Shown here piece after piece: positions 48,468-59,516 of a stretch of 64,000 bases of DNA. The stretch comes from Vibrio bivalvicida (GTDB taxonomy: Bacteria; Pseudomonadota; Gammaproteobacteria; Enterobacterales; Vibrionaceae). The stretch spans positions 1-64,000 of the forward strand of contig NZ_LLEI02000024.1 in assembly GCF_001399455.2 (NCBI RefSeq). Direction: 5' to 3'. Positions within the stretch are counted from its first letter, which is position 1. Each line of letters opens with the position of its first letter. Both the position numbers and the translations under genes were made by a program. Under the pieces are notes generated by a model. That model made no database searches and had not been told where the DNA came from. It worked only from the letters and a program-made list of their open reading frames with translations.

Positions 48468-50921
48468 TCACTGCGCTGCTTTTTTACTGCGCTTGGTTTT
48501 CTTAGGCTTATTACCAGCCTTTTTCTTGCGAGCTTTAGTGACCTTAGGCTTCTTAGCTGCCTCTTTAGGTTCTGGGCGCTTAGTTGGTTCAACTTCAGCC
48601 GTTGCTTTAGCTGCTCTATCACCCTTAGTCGCTGCGCGTTTTTTCTCTTTGGCTTTTCTCTTCGCCTCTGCAACGCGCTTCTTAGCCGTCTTTCCTTCGC
48701 CGCGTAGCTTACGACTTGTTTCGACTAATTCAAAGTCAATTTGACGATCATCGAGGTTGACCGAAAGTACCTTAACTTTCACGGCATCGCCAAGTCGGTA
48801 GATAGCACCAAAACTTTCGCCGATAAGTCTTTGACCAATCGGATCAAATTGGTAGTAGTCATTGGCGAGAGCCGAAATATGAACTAGACCATCGATATGT
48901 AAATCACTCAGGCGAACAAAGAAGCCAAAACCAGTGACATTAGCAATCACACCATCCAGCTCTTCCCCAACATGATCTTGCATGTATTCACATTTAAGCC
49001 AATCAGACACCTCACGCGTCGCATCATCTGCACGGCGCTCAGTCATCGAACATTGCTCACCGTAGAAGTCCATATCGTCAAATGAGTAATGGTAACCACC
49101 TGTTGGCGTCCAGCGATCTTTTAGCGTGCCATTCTCTTTCGCAATCAGGTACTTAATTGCGCGGTGAAGTAACAGGTCTGGGTAACGACGAATTGGCGAG
49201 GTAAAGTGCGCATAACGCTTCAATGCCAAACCGAAGTGGCCACAGTTATCTGCGTTGTAGACTGCTTGCTTCATCGAACGTAACAACATAGTTTGAATCA
49301 GCTCTTTGTCTTGACGCTCGCCAATTTGCTTAACCAAATCAGCGTAATCGGTTGGTGATGGTTCTAAACCACCATTTAAATGCAGACCAAGCTCACCTAA
49401 GAAGTCACGGAAACCCTGCAAACGAAGTTCACCCGGAGATTCGTGAATTCGGTAGAGTGCCGGTTCTTTTGCTTTTTCGACCAAAGAAGCAGAAGCGATA
49501 TTGGCTAAGATCATACACTCTTCAATAATCTTATGCGCATCGTTGCGAATCACGGGTTCAATACTGTCAATCTTGCGCTCCGCATTGAAGATGAACTTGG
49601 TTTCCACCGTTTCAAATTCAATCGCACCACGATTGTCACGAGCATGCTTAAGCACTTTATACATCTTATGCAGCTCTTCTAGGTGAGGAACTAACGGTTC
49701 GTATCTTTGGTGCAGCTCTTCATCCCCTTCAAGGATATGGTGTACCTTATTATAGGTCAGGCGAGCATGAGAGTTCATCACCGCTTCATAGTGCTTGTAG
49801 CCAGATAACTTACCCGTCTCAGAGATGGTCATCTCACACACCATACATAGGCGGTCGACTTGCGGGTTAAGAGAACATAAGCCGTTAGATAATACTTCCG
49901 GAAGCATTGGAACCACTTGCGATGGGAAGTAAACAGAGTTACCACGGTTGATCGCTTCTTTATCGAGTGCGGTATCAGGGCGAACGTAGTAGCTCACATC
50001 CGCAATCGCAACCCATAATCGCCAACCACCGCTCTTTTTCTTCTCACAGAAAACAGCATCGTCAAAGTCGCGGGCATCTTCACCATCGATAGTCACTAGT
50101 GGCAGTTCGCGCAGGTCTACCCTGCCTACTTTTGCTTCTTCCGGTACTTCTTCCCCAAGCCCTTCGATTTGCTTATCGACGGCTTCAGGCCACTCATGAG
50201 GAATTTGGTGAGTGCGGATGGCAATTTGAGTCTCCATTCCTGGTGCCATATTTTCACCCAAGACTTCAATCACTTTGCCCATCATGCCACGAGAACGAGA
50301 GCCACGGTCAGTAATTTCAATCACCACAACATTACCCATACGCGCCCCTGCACGGAGTTCATTCGGGATTAAGATATCTTGGCTGATGCGCGAATCGTCT
50401 GGCACCACATATGAGTAACCATACTCCAGAAAGAAGCGGCCTACGATTTGCGTCGTGCGTTCTTCAAGCACACGAACCAAGCGCCCTTCCTTACGGCCTC
50501 GCTTCGAGTTATCAGTTGGCTGTACTAAGACATAGTCACCGTGAATGATATTTTTCATCTGATGGTGAGGAAGAACGATATCATTGTCTTTACCGACACT
50601 TCCTTCAGGGCGTACCCAACCATGACCGTCTTTATGACCGATCACATAGCCTTTGATCATTTCTAGTTTCTCTGGCAGGGCGTAGCATTGACGGCGAGTA
50701 AAGACCAACTGGCCATCACGCTCCATCGCGCGCAGTCGACGACGCAAGCCTTCGTAATGATCTTCTCCTTTCAACTTTAATGCTTCAAAGAGATCATTGC
50801 GGTTCATCGGAACGCCAGCTTGGCTGAGGAACTCAAGGATAAACTCACGGCTTGGGATCGGATTGTCATAATTTTCCGATTCACGAGCTGCAAATGGGTC
50901 ATTATGGATATTGTCTGACAT
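48468..50921 (-). CDS. rnr: Ribonuclease R
   Basis: 3'-5' exoribonuclease for structured RNA. About 817 aa from the ATG at 50921 (a GTG lies two codons upstream). Order: winged helix, cold-shock domains, RNB catalytic core ([15 protein letters not shown] near 275-289, with the Asp cluster), S1 domain near 640-720 ([25 protein letters not shown]), and a Lys/Arg-rich tail typical of RNase R. Confidence 0.97.
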   Translation of the reverse strand: MSDNIHNDPFAARESENYDNPIPSREFILEFLSQAGVPMNRNDLFEALKLKGEDHYEGLRRRLRAMERDGQLVFTRRQCYALPEKLEMIKGYVIGHKDGHGWVRPEGSVGKDNDIVLPHHQMKNIIHGDYVLVQPTDNSKRGRKEGRLVRVLEERTTQIVGRFFLEYGYSYVVPDDSRISQDILIPNELRAGARMGNVVVIEITDRGSRSRGMMGKVIEVLGENMAPGMETQIAIRTHQIPHEWPEAVDKQIEGLGEEVPEEAKVGRVDLRELPLVTIDGEDARDFDDAVFCEKKKSGGWRLWVAIADVSYYVRPDTALDKEAINRGNSVYFPSQVVPMLPEVLSNGLCSLNPQVDRLCMVCEMTISETGKLSGYKHYEAVMNSHARLTYNKVHHILEGDEELHQRYEPLVPHLEELHKMYKVLKHARDNRGAIEFETVETKFIFNAERKIDSIEPVIRNDAHKIIEECMILANIASASLVEKAKEPALYRIHESPGELRLQGFRDFLGELGLHLNGGLEPSPTDYADLVKQIGERQDKELIQTMLLRSMKQAVYNADNCGHFGLALKRYAHFTSPIRRYPDLLLHRAIKYLIAKENGTLKDRWTPTGGYHYSFDDMDFYGEQCSMTERRADDATREVSDWLKCEYMQDHVGEELDGVIANVTGFGFFVRLSDLHIDGLVHISALANDYYQFDPIGQRLIGESFGAIYRLGDAVKVKVLSVNLDDRQIDFELVETSRKLRGEGKTAKKRVAEAKRKAKEKKRAATKGDRAAKATAEVEPTKRPEPKEAAKKPKVTKARKKKAGNKPKKTKRSKKAAQ

Positions 50922-51175
50922 AGGCACGCCTAATTAACAAAGGAAGGGAATTAAAACTAGTATATCTGACTAGCGAGTTAAGCTACAGGTAAGTCGCTTT
51001 AATTTCGCAGTTTTTCCTCCTGTTTTTCATCACTTATCTCAACTCTTCACAACTCACAACATCGTACGATAAAGATCACACTTCATTGCAACTTAACGAG
51101 CAATCGATTGCACCCAGTAAAGAAGGGGGTATGATTTAGGAAAATTTTACCGTTCCTTTTACTACAGGTGTTGTC

Positions 51176-52585
51176 ATGAGTATCAAACGTACCTTAATCG
51201 CTTCGGCTATCGCTAGCCTTGGTCTATTCTCGCTTCAGGCGTCCGCTACCGAGAAAGCGGATTTAATGATCACCGATGCCATGGTTCTAACTATGAACCA
51301 AGACAAAACCGTGTATGAAAAAGGAACGGTAGTCGTAAAAGGCAATCAAATCATCGCAGTTGGCGATCAATCACTGGCGAAACAATATCAAGCGGAGAAA
51401 GTACTGGATGTGGATGGCGATATTGTGATGCCTGGCCTTATCAATACCCATACTCACGTTTCAATGACGGTATTTCGCTCTCTTGCAGACGATGTCCCTG
51501 ATCGCCTCCACCGCTATATTTTCCCACTAGAAGCCAAGCTTGTTTCACGTGATATGGTGCGTATAGGTGCCAATCTTGGCAATGTCGAGATGGTCAAAGG
51601 CGGTGTAACCACTTATGCAGACATGTACTATTTTGAAGATGAAGTAGCAAAGACCGTCGATAAAATTGGTATGCGAGCAATTTTGGGCGAAACAGTGATT
51701 AAATTCCCGGTTGCTGACGCTGCCAATGCAGGTGAAGGTATTCAGTACGCACTTAACTTTATCGAAGAATACAAAGACCACCCGCGAATCACGCCAGCTT
51801 TTGCACCACACGCGCCATATACAAACACCACTGAAACACTGCAAAAAGTGGCTAAGCTGTCGCTTGAACACGATGTGCCTGTGATGATTCACTTAGCGGA
51901 ATCACACCGCGAAGAAAAGAAGATCGCTCAGCGTGCTGACGGAATGTCACCAGTTCAGTATATGCATAGCATTGGTGCACTGAACAAGAATCTCGTCGGT
52001 GCCCATATGATCTTGGTCGATGATGAAGATATCAAGCTGGTAAAAGAAGCAGATATGGGTGTCGCACACAACATGAGTGCCAACATTAAATCTGCAAAAG
52101 GCGTTTCTCCTGCCCTTAAGATGTACGATGAAGAAGTGCGTATTGGTTTAGGTACAGATGGGCCGATGTCAGGCAACACTTTGAGTACGATTGATGAATT
52201 CAACCAAGTGGCTAAAGTACATAAACTTGTTAACAAGGATCGCGCGGCAATGCCGCCAATCAAAGTGGTAGATATGGCGACCATGGGGGCTGCCAAAGCG
52301 CTGCATATGGAAAACAAAATCGGTTCTCTTGAAATCGGAAAACTGGCAGATATCATCGTAATCGACACGAAAGCGCCAAACATGGTGCCAGTCTATAATC
52401 CGTATTCAGCGCTAGTCTACTCAGCAAACTCAGGCAATGTACGTCACTCTATTGTTGACGGCAAAGTACTGATGCAAGATCGCGAAATACTCACTGTTGA
52501 TGAAGAGGCCATTCGTAAAGAAGCACTCGAATTCACTAAAGTCGTTCGTGAGACAGTAATTGAATCAGGTGAAGTGGTTCAGTAA
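51176..52585 (+). CDS. Exported amidohydrolase (MtaD/SAH-deaminase-like)
   Basis: 469 aa with a signal peptide (MSIKRTLIASAIASLGLFSLQASA) and a metal-dependent amidohydrolase domain: NTHTHVSM near 87-94, HAPYT near 211, HLAES near 238, GTDGP near 326. The set HxH, His, His, Asp fits the methylthioadenosine/S-adenosylhomocysteine deaminase branch (aryl or nucleoside deaminases). Export to the periplasm is unusual for those enzymes, so the substrate is open. The gap before it (50922-51175) shows no other gene. Confidence 0.82.
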   Translation: MSIKRTLIASAIASLGLFSLQASATEKADLMITDAMVLTMNQDKTVYEKGTVVVKGNQIIAVGDQSLAKQYQAEKVLDVDGDIVMPGLINTHTHVSMTVFRSLADDVPDRLHRYIFPLEAKLVSRDMVRIGANLGNVEMVKGGVTTYADMYYFEDEVAKTVDKIGMRAILGETVIKFPVADAANAGEGIQYALNFIEEYKDHPRITPAFAPHAPYTNTTETLQKVAKLSLEHDVPVMIHLAESHREEKKIAQRADGMSPVQYMHSIGALNKNLVGAHMILVDDEDIKLVKEADMGVAHNMSANIKSAKGVSPALKMYDEEVRIGLGTDGPMSGNTLSTIDEFNQVAKVHKLVNKDRAAMPPIKVVDMATMGAAKALHMENKIGSLEIGKLADIIVIDTKAPNMVPVYNPYSALVYSANSGNVRHSIVDGKVLMQDREILTVDEEAIRKEALEFTKVVRETVIESGEVVQ

Positions 52586-52601
52586 AAAGGCTCGTAATAA
52601 C

Positions 52602-52632
52602 AATGCCCAGCAAGTGCTGGGCATTTTAGTTT
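52602..52632 (+). terminator. Terminator after the amidohydrolase gene
   Basis: AATGCCCAGC / GCTGGGCATT hairpin with loop AAGT, then TTAGTTT. Confidence 0.75.
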
Positions 52633-52684
52633 CTATCGCAACCGACCGAGTGCAGGAAGCCAGTTGGTTTTAAACGTTAACAAG

Positions 52685-53323
52685 TTACCAGAAGGTATCG
52701 CGCTTTTTCGCTCTGGCGATAATATTTTGTGGCATTCGCCTCTCTAGGCCTTGCCGTAGAACACTAATGCGTTTGTGTACACGCTGGTCAGCGGTGACCG
52801 AGTTATACAACCAGCGGTAGGCATCTTCATAATCGAGCGGGCTACCGTAATCGCGCAGCAGCAGTTCTGCTAGGTGAATACGAGCATTTATATTGCCCAT
52901 AGCCGCCGCTTCACGAAGATAAGGAATCGCACGCTCTTTATCTTGCTGAACCAAGGTGCCACGCGAGTAATAGCGACCAATCTGCTCAAGAGCAGCCGGC
53001 AAACCTTGGTGGGCAGCATTTTCCATATAGTAAAGACCCAGCTCTACATCCTGATTGACACACACGCCCCATGCCAGCATATCTCCGTATAGAAATTCAT
53101 ACGCAGGTAAGCTGATTCGAGTCGCACGCGCCACAATATCTTCAACAAGTTGACAGTTATCGGCTTTTACACGCTCTAAATGTTGGTTGCTGTTGATGAG
53201 TTTAATTAATTCGGCTTCGGTATATATAGGTATCGGCTCACCGATTTCAGACAACTCGTTTGCCTGAACCCATGAGACACTTAACGCCAACACCATCGAA
53301 GCAGCTAATTTTCTTAGCTTCAT
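52685..53323 (-). CDS. motX: Sodium-driven polar flagellar motor protein MotX
   Basis: Periplasmic T-ring protein needed, with MotY, to assemble PomAB stators. 212 aa from the ATG at 53323; signal peptide ending VSWVQA. Sel1-like repeats (AYEFLYGDMLAWGVCVNQDVELGLYYMENAA, YYSRGTLVQQDKERAIPYLREAA, AELLLRDYGSPLDYEDAYRWLYN) and the C-terminal RAKKRDTFW match Vibrio MotX. A sigma-28 promoter lies upstream. Confidence 0.93.
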   Translation of the reverse strand: MKLRKLAASMVLALSVSWVQANELSEIGEPIPIYTEAELIKLINSNQHLERVKADNCQLVEDIVARATRISLPAYEFLYGDMLAWGVCVNQDVELGLYYMENAAHQGLPAALEQIGRYYSRGTLVQQDKERAIPYLREAAAMGNINARIHLAELLLRDYGSPLDYEDAYRWLYNSVTADQRVHKRISVLRQGLERRMPQNIIARAKKRDTFW

Positions 53324-53405
53324 TTTCTGCACTCTTAACTTCGACCATAGGTATCAACTTTTCGTCAACACCAGATTTGCCGCAAACGCGGCAAGCTTGA
53401 TACTA

Positions 53406-53432
53406 GTATCGGCAATCAGCGCTAACTCTTTA
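53406..53432 (-). promoter_or_regulatory. Sigma-28 (FliA) promoter of motX
   Basis: Minus strand TAAA, 15 bp, GCCGATAC: TAAA-N15-GCCGATAA is the consensus, and only the last base differs. It is 83 bp upstream of the motX ATG. Flagellar late-gene control is thus directly visible. Confidence 0.88.
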
Positions 53433-53500
53433 ATCAAAATTGCCGCTCTATGGCAAATTGTTGCCGTAAGTTATGAGAATCGCAAGGAAAATTGGTTATA

Positions 53501-53530
53501 AAAAAACCGGCGATAAACGCCGGTTTTTTA
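53501..53530. terminator. purA terminator
   Basis: AAAACCGGCG / CGCCGGTTTT hairpin with loop ATAAA and T-tracts in both directions. It separates purA from motX. Confidence 0.88.
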
Positions 53531-53551
53531 AAACACTTTAACAATCAGAGA

Positions 53552-54889
<1,338 letters not shown>

Positions 54890-55040
54890 TTAAAAATGGA
54901 TTCTAGCACCGAATCACATTTCTTGCAGTCATTTTTTAATCATCTAAGTGTAATACCGTTTAAATCAGAGGGGGTTTTAAACAACAGCGAACTATATCAG
55001 CCACTTAACTGTAGTCTTAGCAGAATGAATCTCGAGCAAA

Positions 55041-55982
55041 CTACTCATCTGCGTAGATTTTCACGCTAAAATCTCCATTTGTGTCGATGCCTGCTCGATA
55101 CATCCCCGTGCTGTTCATCGAAAAATGAAGTTGCCCTTGAGCATCAACGGCAATCAGACCGCCTTCTCCGCCCATCTCTTTTAGCTCACCTTGAATAACG
55201 GTATCGCATGCGGTGTACAGCTCTTCTTTTAAGTAACGCATCCTCGCTGCTACATCGGCTGCCACCGTTTGGCGAATAAAGAACTCACCCATTCCTGTGG
55301 TTGAGACAGCAACATTGCCATTCTCTGCAAATGTCCCTGCCCCGATGATCGAAGAGTCACCAACCCTACCATATTTCTTATTCGTGACACCGCCAGTACT
55401 GGTCGCGGCAGCAAGGTTACCATGTTGATCGAGCGCCACCGCTCCAACCGTGCCATATTTGTTATCATCAGGGTATCTAGACTCCGATAATGCAAACAGA
55501 CCTTTCTCTTTCATCGAGAGTAACTGCTCATAACGGCGGTTAGTAAAGAAGTAATCTTGCTCAGTAAATTGATAGCCGTGCTCGAAGGCAAACTCTTCAG
55601 CTCCTTCGCCAATCATTAACACATGATCACTTTTATTCATCACGTCGCGTGCGAGATCAATTGGGTTCTTAATATGACGAACACCTGCTACGGCACCAGC
55701 ATTTTTGTCTTTGCCATGCATAACAGATGCATCCATTTCAACCATTTCCTTGTTGGTCAATACCGAACCTTTACCAGCATTAAAGTTAGGCGAGTCTTCC
55801 AATACTTTGACCGCTGCAACGACCGCATCCAGCGCATCCCCTGATTGAGCTAAAATGCTATGCCCAGCGCGAACCGAAGCTTCAAGATCGGCTAGGATGG
55901 AAGCCTTTAACTCTTCGCTCATTTGATCACGTAATATGGTTCCGGCTCCGCCATGAATGGCGATTGAGAATGGTTGGCTCAT
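55041..55982 (-). CDS. iaaA: Isoaspartyl peptidase / L-asparaginase (plant type)
   Basis: Ntn-hydrolase that cuts itself before the catalytic Thr. 313 aa with IHGGAGTI near 9-16, NAGKGSVLT, and the cleavage site KYGTVGAVALDQHGNLAAA, Thr near residue 175, with TSTGG downstream. It removes isoaspartyl residues and has asparaginase activity in E. coli. Confidence 0.92.
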   Translation of the reverse strand: MSQPFSIAIHGGAGTILRDQMSEELKASILADLEASVRAGHSILAQSGDALDAVVAAVKVLEDSPNFNAGKGSVLTNKEMVEMDASVMHGKDKNAGAVAGVRHIKNPIDLARDVMNKSDHVLMIGEGAEEFAFEHGYQFTEQDYFFTNRRYEQLLSMKEKGLFALSESRYPDDNKYGTVGAVALDQHGNLAAATSTGGVTNKKYGRVGDSSIIGAGTFAENGNVAVSTTGMGEFFIRQTVAADVAARMRYLKEELYTACDTVIQGELKEMGGEGGLIAVDAQGQLHFSMNSTGMYRAGIDTNGDFSVKIYADE

Positions 55983-56020
55983 TGGTTGGTCTCCGTATCT
56001 CTAACGACCTTATTGGTAAC

Positions 56021-56058
56021 AAAAAAGGCGTTTCCCGTACAGCGGGAAACGCCTTTTA
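56021..56058. terminator. Terminator after slyD
   Basis: AAAAGGCGTTTCCCG / CGGGAAACGCCTTTT arms with a short loop and A/T tracts on both sides, 24 bp after the slyD stop. Confidence 0.88.
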
Positions 56059-56081
56059 CAATCTAGCTATAAGCTAACAGA

Positions 56082-56663
56082 TTAGTGAGAACCGCAGCTA
56101 CCGCCACCGCAGCAGCCGTCTTTTTTCTCTTCACCGTGGTCATGGCCTTCGCCACCACAGCAACCGCCTTCATGATCGTGGTCGTGACCACAGCCACCAG
56201 CTTGGTGAACGTGACCGTGCTCGATCTCTTCAGCAGTAGCTTCACGTACAGCAACAACTTCTACGTCGAAAGTTAGTGTTTGACCAGCAAGCATGTGGTT
56301 ACCATCAACAACGACTTCGTCGCCATCTACTTCTGTTACTTCTACAGGGATTGGACCCTGGTCAGTATCCGCTAGGAAACGCATACCTACTTCGATTTGC
56401 TCAACACCTTGGAATACATCTGCAGGAACACGCTGTACAAGTGCGTCGTTGTGCTCACCGTATGCTTCTTCTGGAGAAACAGTTACAGAGAACTTAGCGC
56501 CTGCTTCTTTAGCTTCTAGTGCTGTTTCAAGACCAGTGATTAGGTTGTTGTTGCCGTGTAGATAATCTAGTGGCGCATCTGCAGTAGACTGATCAACAAC
56601 AACACCGTCTTCCAATTTCACTTGGTAAGCAAGGCTTACAACTACGTTCTTTTCAATTTTCAT
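56082..56663 (-). CDS. slyD: FKBP-type peptidyl-prolyl isomerase SlyD
   Basis: 193 aa. FKBP/IF domain (VVDQSTADAPLDYLHGNNNL near 22-41, SPEEAYGEHNDALVQ) and a C-terminal tail dense in His, Cys and Gly (HGHVHQAGGCGHDHDHEGG and CCGG repeats) that binds nickel and supports hydrogenase and other metal proteins in E. coli. Confidence 0.95.
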   Translation of the reverse strand: MKIEKNVVVSLAYQVKLEDGVVVDQSTADAPLDYLHGNNNLITGLETALEAKEAGAKFSVTVSPEEAYGEHNDALVQRVPADVFQGVEQIEVGMRFLADTDQGPIPVEVTEVDGDEVVVDGNHMLAGQTLTFDVEVVAVREATAEEIEHGHVHQAGGCGHDHDHEGGCCGGEGHDHGEEKKDGCCGGGSCGSH

Positions 56664-56755
56664 ATTTACTCCAAGGAGAATAAAGGACCTTAGCCCAAAC
56701 TAAGGTCTATAAACTTTCTATCGAGGTATTATGGGGATGATTTGTAGAAACTCAA

Positions 56756-56950
56756 TCAATCAGGCTTAAAAATGCCGATCATTTCCTGACCGCCATGCTC
56801 CGTTTTCTCAACGGACTGAGGTTGACGCTGGTCTTGGTGACCGCACTCAACACACTCTACTAACTCAATATTGTTCTCTATCCACCAGCGCAAAGTGTCT
56901 TGTGCAGAACACTTGGGGCAACTGGCGCCTGCGATAAATCTTTTTTTCAT
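56756..56950 (-). CDS. yheV: YheV-family zinc-ribbon protein
   Basis: 64 aa with two pairs CPKC and CVEC, a zinc ribbon. Located between slyD and kefB as in E. coli. Function not known. Confidence 0.85.
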   Translation of the reverse strand: MKKRFIAGASCPKCSAQDTLRWWIENNIELVECVECGHQDQRQPQSVEKTEHGGQEMIGIFKPD

Positions 56951-56985
56951 CTTACAACTCAGTTATTGGGGTCCACTGACCTAAA

Positions 56986-58788
56986 TTAATCCCAGAAGTT
57001 TTTAGCTTGCTGATCGCTCTCGAGCTCTCGGCCAAATATCTCTTCCAGTTCTTTACGGGCTTCTTTGGCTCTTTGGGCCAATTGTTTGTCATCATTGTGC
57101 TGAGGGAGCAACTCCTTGAGCATAGCATTATCAAGCTTTCTGAAATGCGCCTCAGCTCGCTTTGCTTGATACGGGTGCATGCCTAAATTGATCAAGGTTT
57201 GACGGCCAAGATCTAGAGCACCCAAAAAGGTTTCGCGCGAGTAGTTATCTACGCCATGACTTAGTAACTGATAAGCCTCGACTCTACTGCGGGCACGAGC
57301 GAGCAGTTTTAGAGCAGGGAAATGTGTTTGGCACAGCTCGATAATCTTCATGATCTCATCAGGAGAGTCAGTACAGATCACCATCGCCTCTGCTTTATCC
57401 GCACCTGCAGCTCGTAGCAAGTCTAGTTGAGTCGCATCACCGTAAAACACCTTGTAACCGTACTTACGCAACAGCTTAATCTGACTCGCGTCACTTTCTA
57501 ACACTGTGACTTTTATTTTGTTGGCGTACATCAAACGGCCAATGATCTGCCCAAAGCGACCAAATCCGGCAATGATGACTCGTGGTTGTTTGTTGACCAC
57601 ATCACTTTTAAGCGCCTCAACCGAATCTGCGTTCAGACCACGGGCATACCATTTGTTCTGCGCCATTAATAATAGAGGGGTCGTGACCATAGACAAGCTG
57701 ACCACCACCAATAGAAAAGCGGTCTGATTGTGATTTATCAGGCCTTCACTGCTTGCCGCAGTAAAGATAACAAAAGCAAATTCACCGCCCTGACTTAGTA
57801 TCGCCGCCATTTTACTACGTACTTTGGCACTGCTACCTGCTAAGCGCGCTAGTAGATAGAGGATTAACCCTTTTACAATAACTAGACCAACAACGGCCGC
57901 TATTACTGCAAAGGGCTCTAATGCGAGTAAGCCCAAATCAACAGCCATACCGACAGCAATAAAGAATAAGCCGAGCAACAAACCTTTAAACGGCTCTATG
58001 GCAATTTCGAGCTCATGACGATACTCACTCTCTGCCAGTAACACTCCCGCCAAGAAGGTGCCAAGTGCCATAGACAAGCCAAGGTGTTTCATTAGTAGAG
58101 CAATACCGATAACCAACAGCAGAGCCGCGACGGTAAATAGTTCTCTTACGCCACTTAACACCACGTAACGAAACAGCGGTCTCAATAGGAAATGGCCACC
58201 AACCAACAAGCCTCCAACACCACCAAGCATCCATAGTGCGTCAAGCCAGTCCCCCGCTGTATTGCCCGCCAATATAGGAAGAATCGCCAACATGGGAATC
58301 ACTGCAATATCTTGGAACAGGAGGACAGCAAAACCAGATTGGCCAGTTTCACCGCCTGCTAACCCTTGCTCTTCAATCACACGTAGGGCAATCGCCGTAG
58401 AAGAGAGTGCTAGGCCCATACCTATTACTAAGCTGGTCTGCCATGTTGTACCGGCAATATAAGCAACACTAGCGAGAATAAGAGTTGTCACTACAACCTG
58501 AGCGCCCCCCAATCCCAATATTGGCCCTTTCATCTGCAGCAGCTTCTTTGGATTTAGTTCCAAGCCAATCAGGAACAGCAATAGCACAACGCCAAATTCA
58601 GCAAAATGGAGAATCGCTTCTACATCACGGATCAAGCCGAGTCCCCAAGGACCAATCGCAACACCCGCAAGTAAATAGCCCAGTACAGAACCAAGACCCA
58701 GTCGCTGAGCAAGCGGCACTGCAATAACTGCAGCCGTCAGAAAGATCACACTACTCTGGAGAAAATCACTTTCAAGCGCCATTGCCAC
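56986..58788 (-). CDS. kefB: Glutathione-regulated K+/H+ antiporter
   Basis: 600 aa. CPA2 antiporter domain with about twelve membrane segments, including the conserved [15 protein letters not shown], and a cytoplasmic RCK/TrkA-N NAD-binding domain ([17 protein letters not shown] near 402-418). Glutathione and adducts gate such channels during electrophile stress. kefG overlaps its start by 17 bp. The Kef-B identity over Kef-C rests on the kefG partner. Confidence 0.93.
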   Translation of the reverse strand: MAMALESDFLQSSVIFLTAAVIAVPLAQRLGLGSVLGYLLAGVAIGPWGLGLIRDVEAILHFAEFGVVLLLFLIGLELNPKKLLQMKGPILGLGGAQVVVTTLILASVAYIAGTTWQTSLVIGMGLALSSTAIALRVIEEQGLAGGETGQSGFAVLLFQDIAVIPMLAILPILAGNTAGDWLDALWMLGGVGGLLVGGHFLLRPLFRYVVLSGVRELFTVAALLLVIGIALLMKHLGLSMALGTFLAGVLLAESEYRHELEIAIEPFKGLLLGLFFIAVGMAVDLGLLALEPFAVIAAVVGLVIVKGLILYLLARLAGSSAKVRSKMAAILSQGGEFAFVIFTAASSEGLINHNQTAFLLVVVSLSMVTTPLLLMAQNKWYARGLNADSVEALKSDVVNKQPRVIIAGFGRFGQIIGRLMYANKIKVTVLESDASQIKLLRKYGYKVFYGDATQLDLLRAAGADKAEAMVICTDSPDEIMKIIELCQTHFPALKLLARARSRVEAYQLLSHGVDNYSRETFLGALDLGRQTLINLGMHPYQAKRAEAHFRKLDNAMLKELLPQHNDDKQLAQRAKEARKELEEIFGRELESDQQAKNFWD

Positions 58789-59359
58789 CTCCTACTACTT
58801 GTTCAGTATAGATTAGCAATGGATTATTCAGCCATTGACGGTAGGTCTCTGCATGTTGATAGCGCTCCATTTCACTGACGTTACGCGCCCAATAGAGCAC
58901 CAATGGTTCTATCCACTCCATCTGACACAGTGCTGCAGTTAACTCAAACGGCTGAAGAATTTCATCGAGTGGATAACGGTTGTAGCCACTCTTGCCATAC
59001 GCTTCCTCTTTTCCACCAGTGGTAATCACACTACGCCAGTACTTTCCTTTAAGCGCTTCTCCCTTTCCGTACGCAAACCCCTTACCGAGAACACGATCTA
59101 ACCACTCTTTAAGCAACGCTGGACAAGAGTACATATAGAGGGGGTGATGAAAGACAATCACATCATGCTCGTTGAGTAGCTGCTGCTCTGCTGGGACATC
59201 AATGAAAAAATCGGGGTAGTGTGCATAAAGATCGTGCACAGTGACGTGATCAAGCGATTCAATCTTCTTGATCATCATTTGATTGGCCACTGACGTCTGT
59301 GACTCTGGGTGGGCATACAGCACCAACACCTTAGGTTTGTCGGATGATAAAGTCTGCAT
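58772..59359 (-). CDS. kefG: KefG, ancillary flavin oxidoreductase for KefB
   Basis: 195 aa of the NQO/YheR fold: [19 protein letters not shown] near 11-29, [21 protein letters not shown] near 70-90 and [16 protein letters not shown] near 112-127. It is needed for full KefB activity in E. coli. Confidence 0.92.
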   Translation of the reverse strand: MQTLSSDKPKVLVLYAHPESQTSVANQMMIKKIESLDHVTVHDLYAHYPDFFIDVPAEQQLLNEHDVIVFHHPLYMYSCPALLKEWLDRVLGKGFAYGKGEALKGKYWRSVITTGGKEEAYGKSGYNRYPLDEILQPFELTAALCQMEWIEPLVLYWARNVSEMERYQHAETYRQWLNNPLLIYTEQVVGGGNGA

Positions 59360-59516
59360 TCCTTCGACAGCAATCCTTGTATTCAGAACGTATTATGTTG
59401 TTTTTATAGGTTATCAGTTTGTTATACGTGGTTAGCACAAATAACGCAATGATCGACATAGCTCGTTAACTACCCTACTATTCGTCGCAATACGAGCAAA
59501 GACAAAGCAAAAGATT

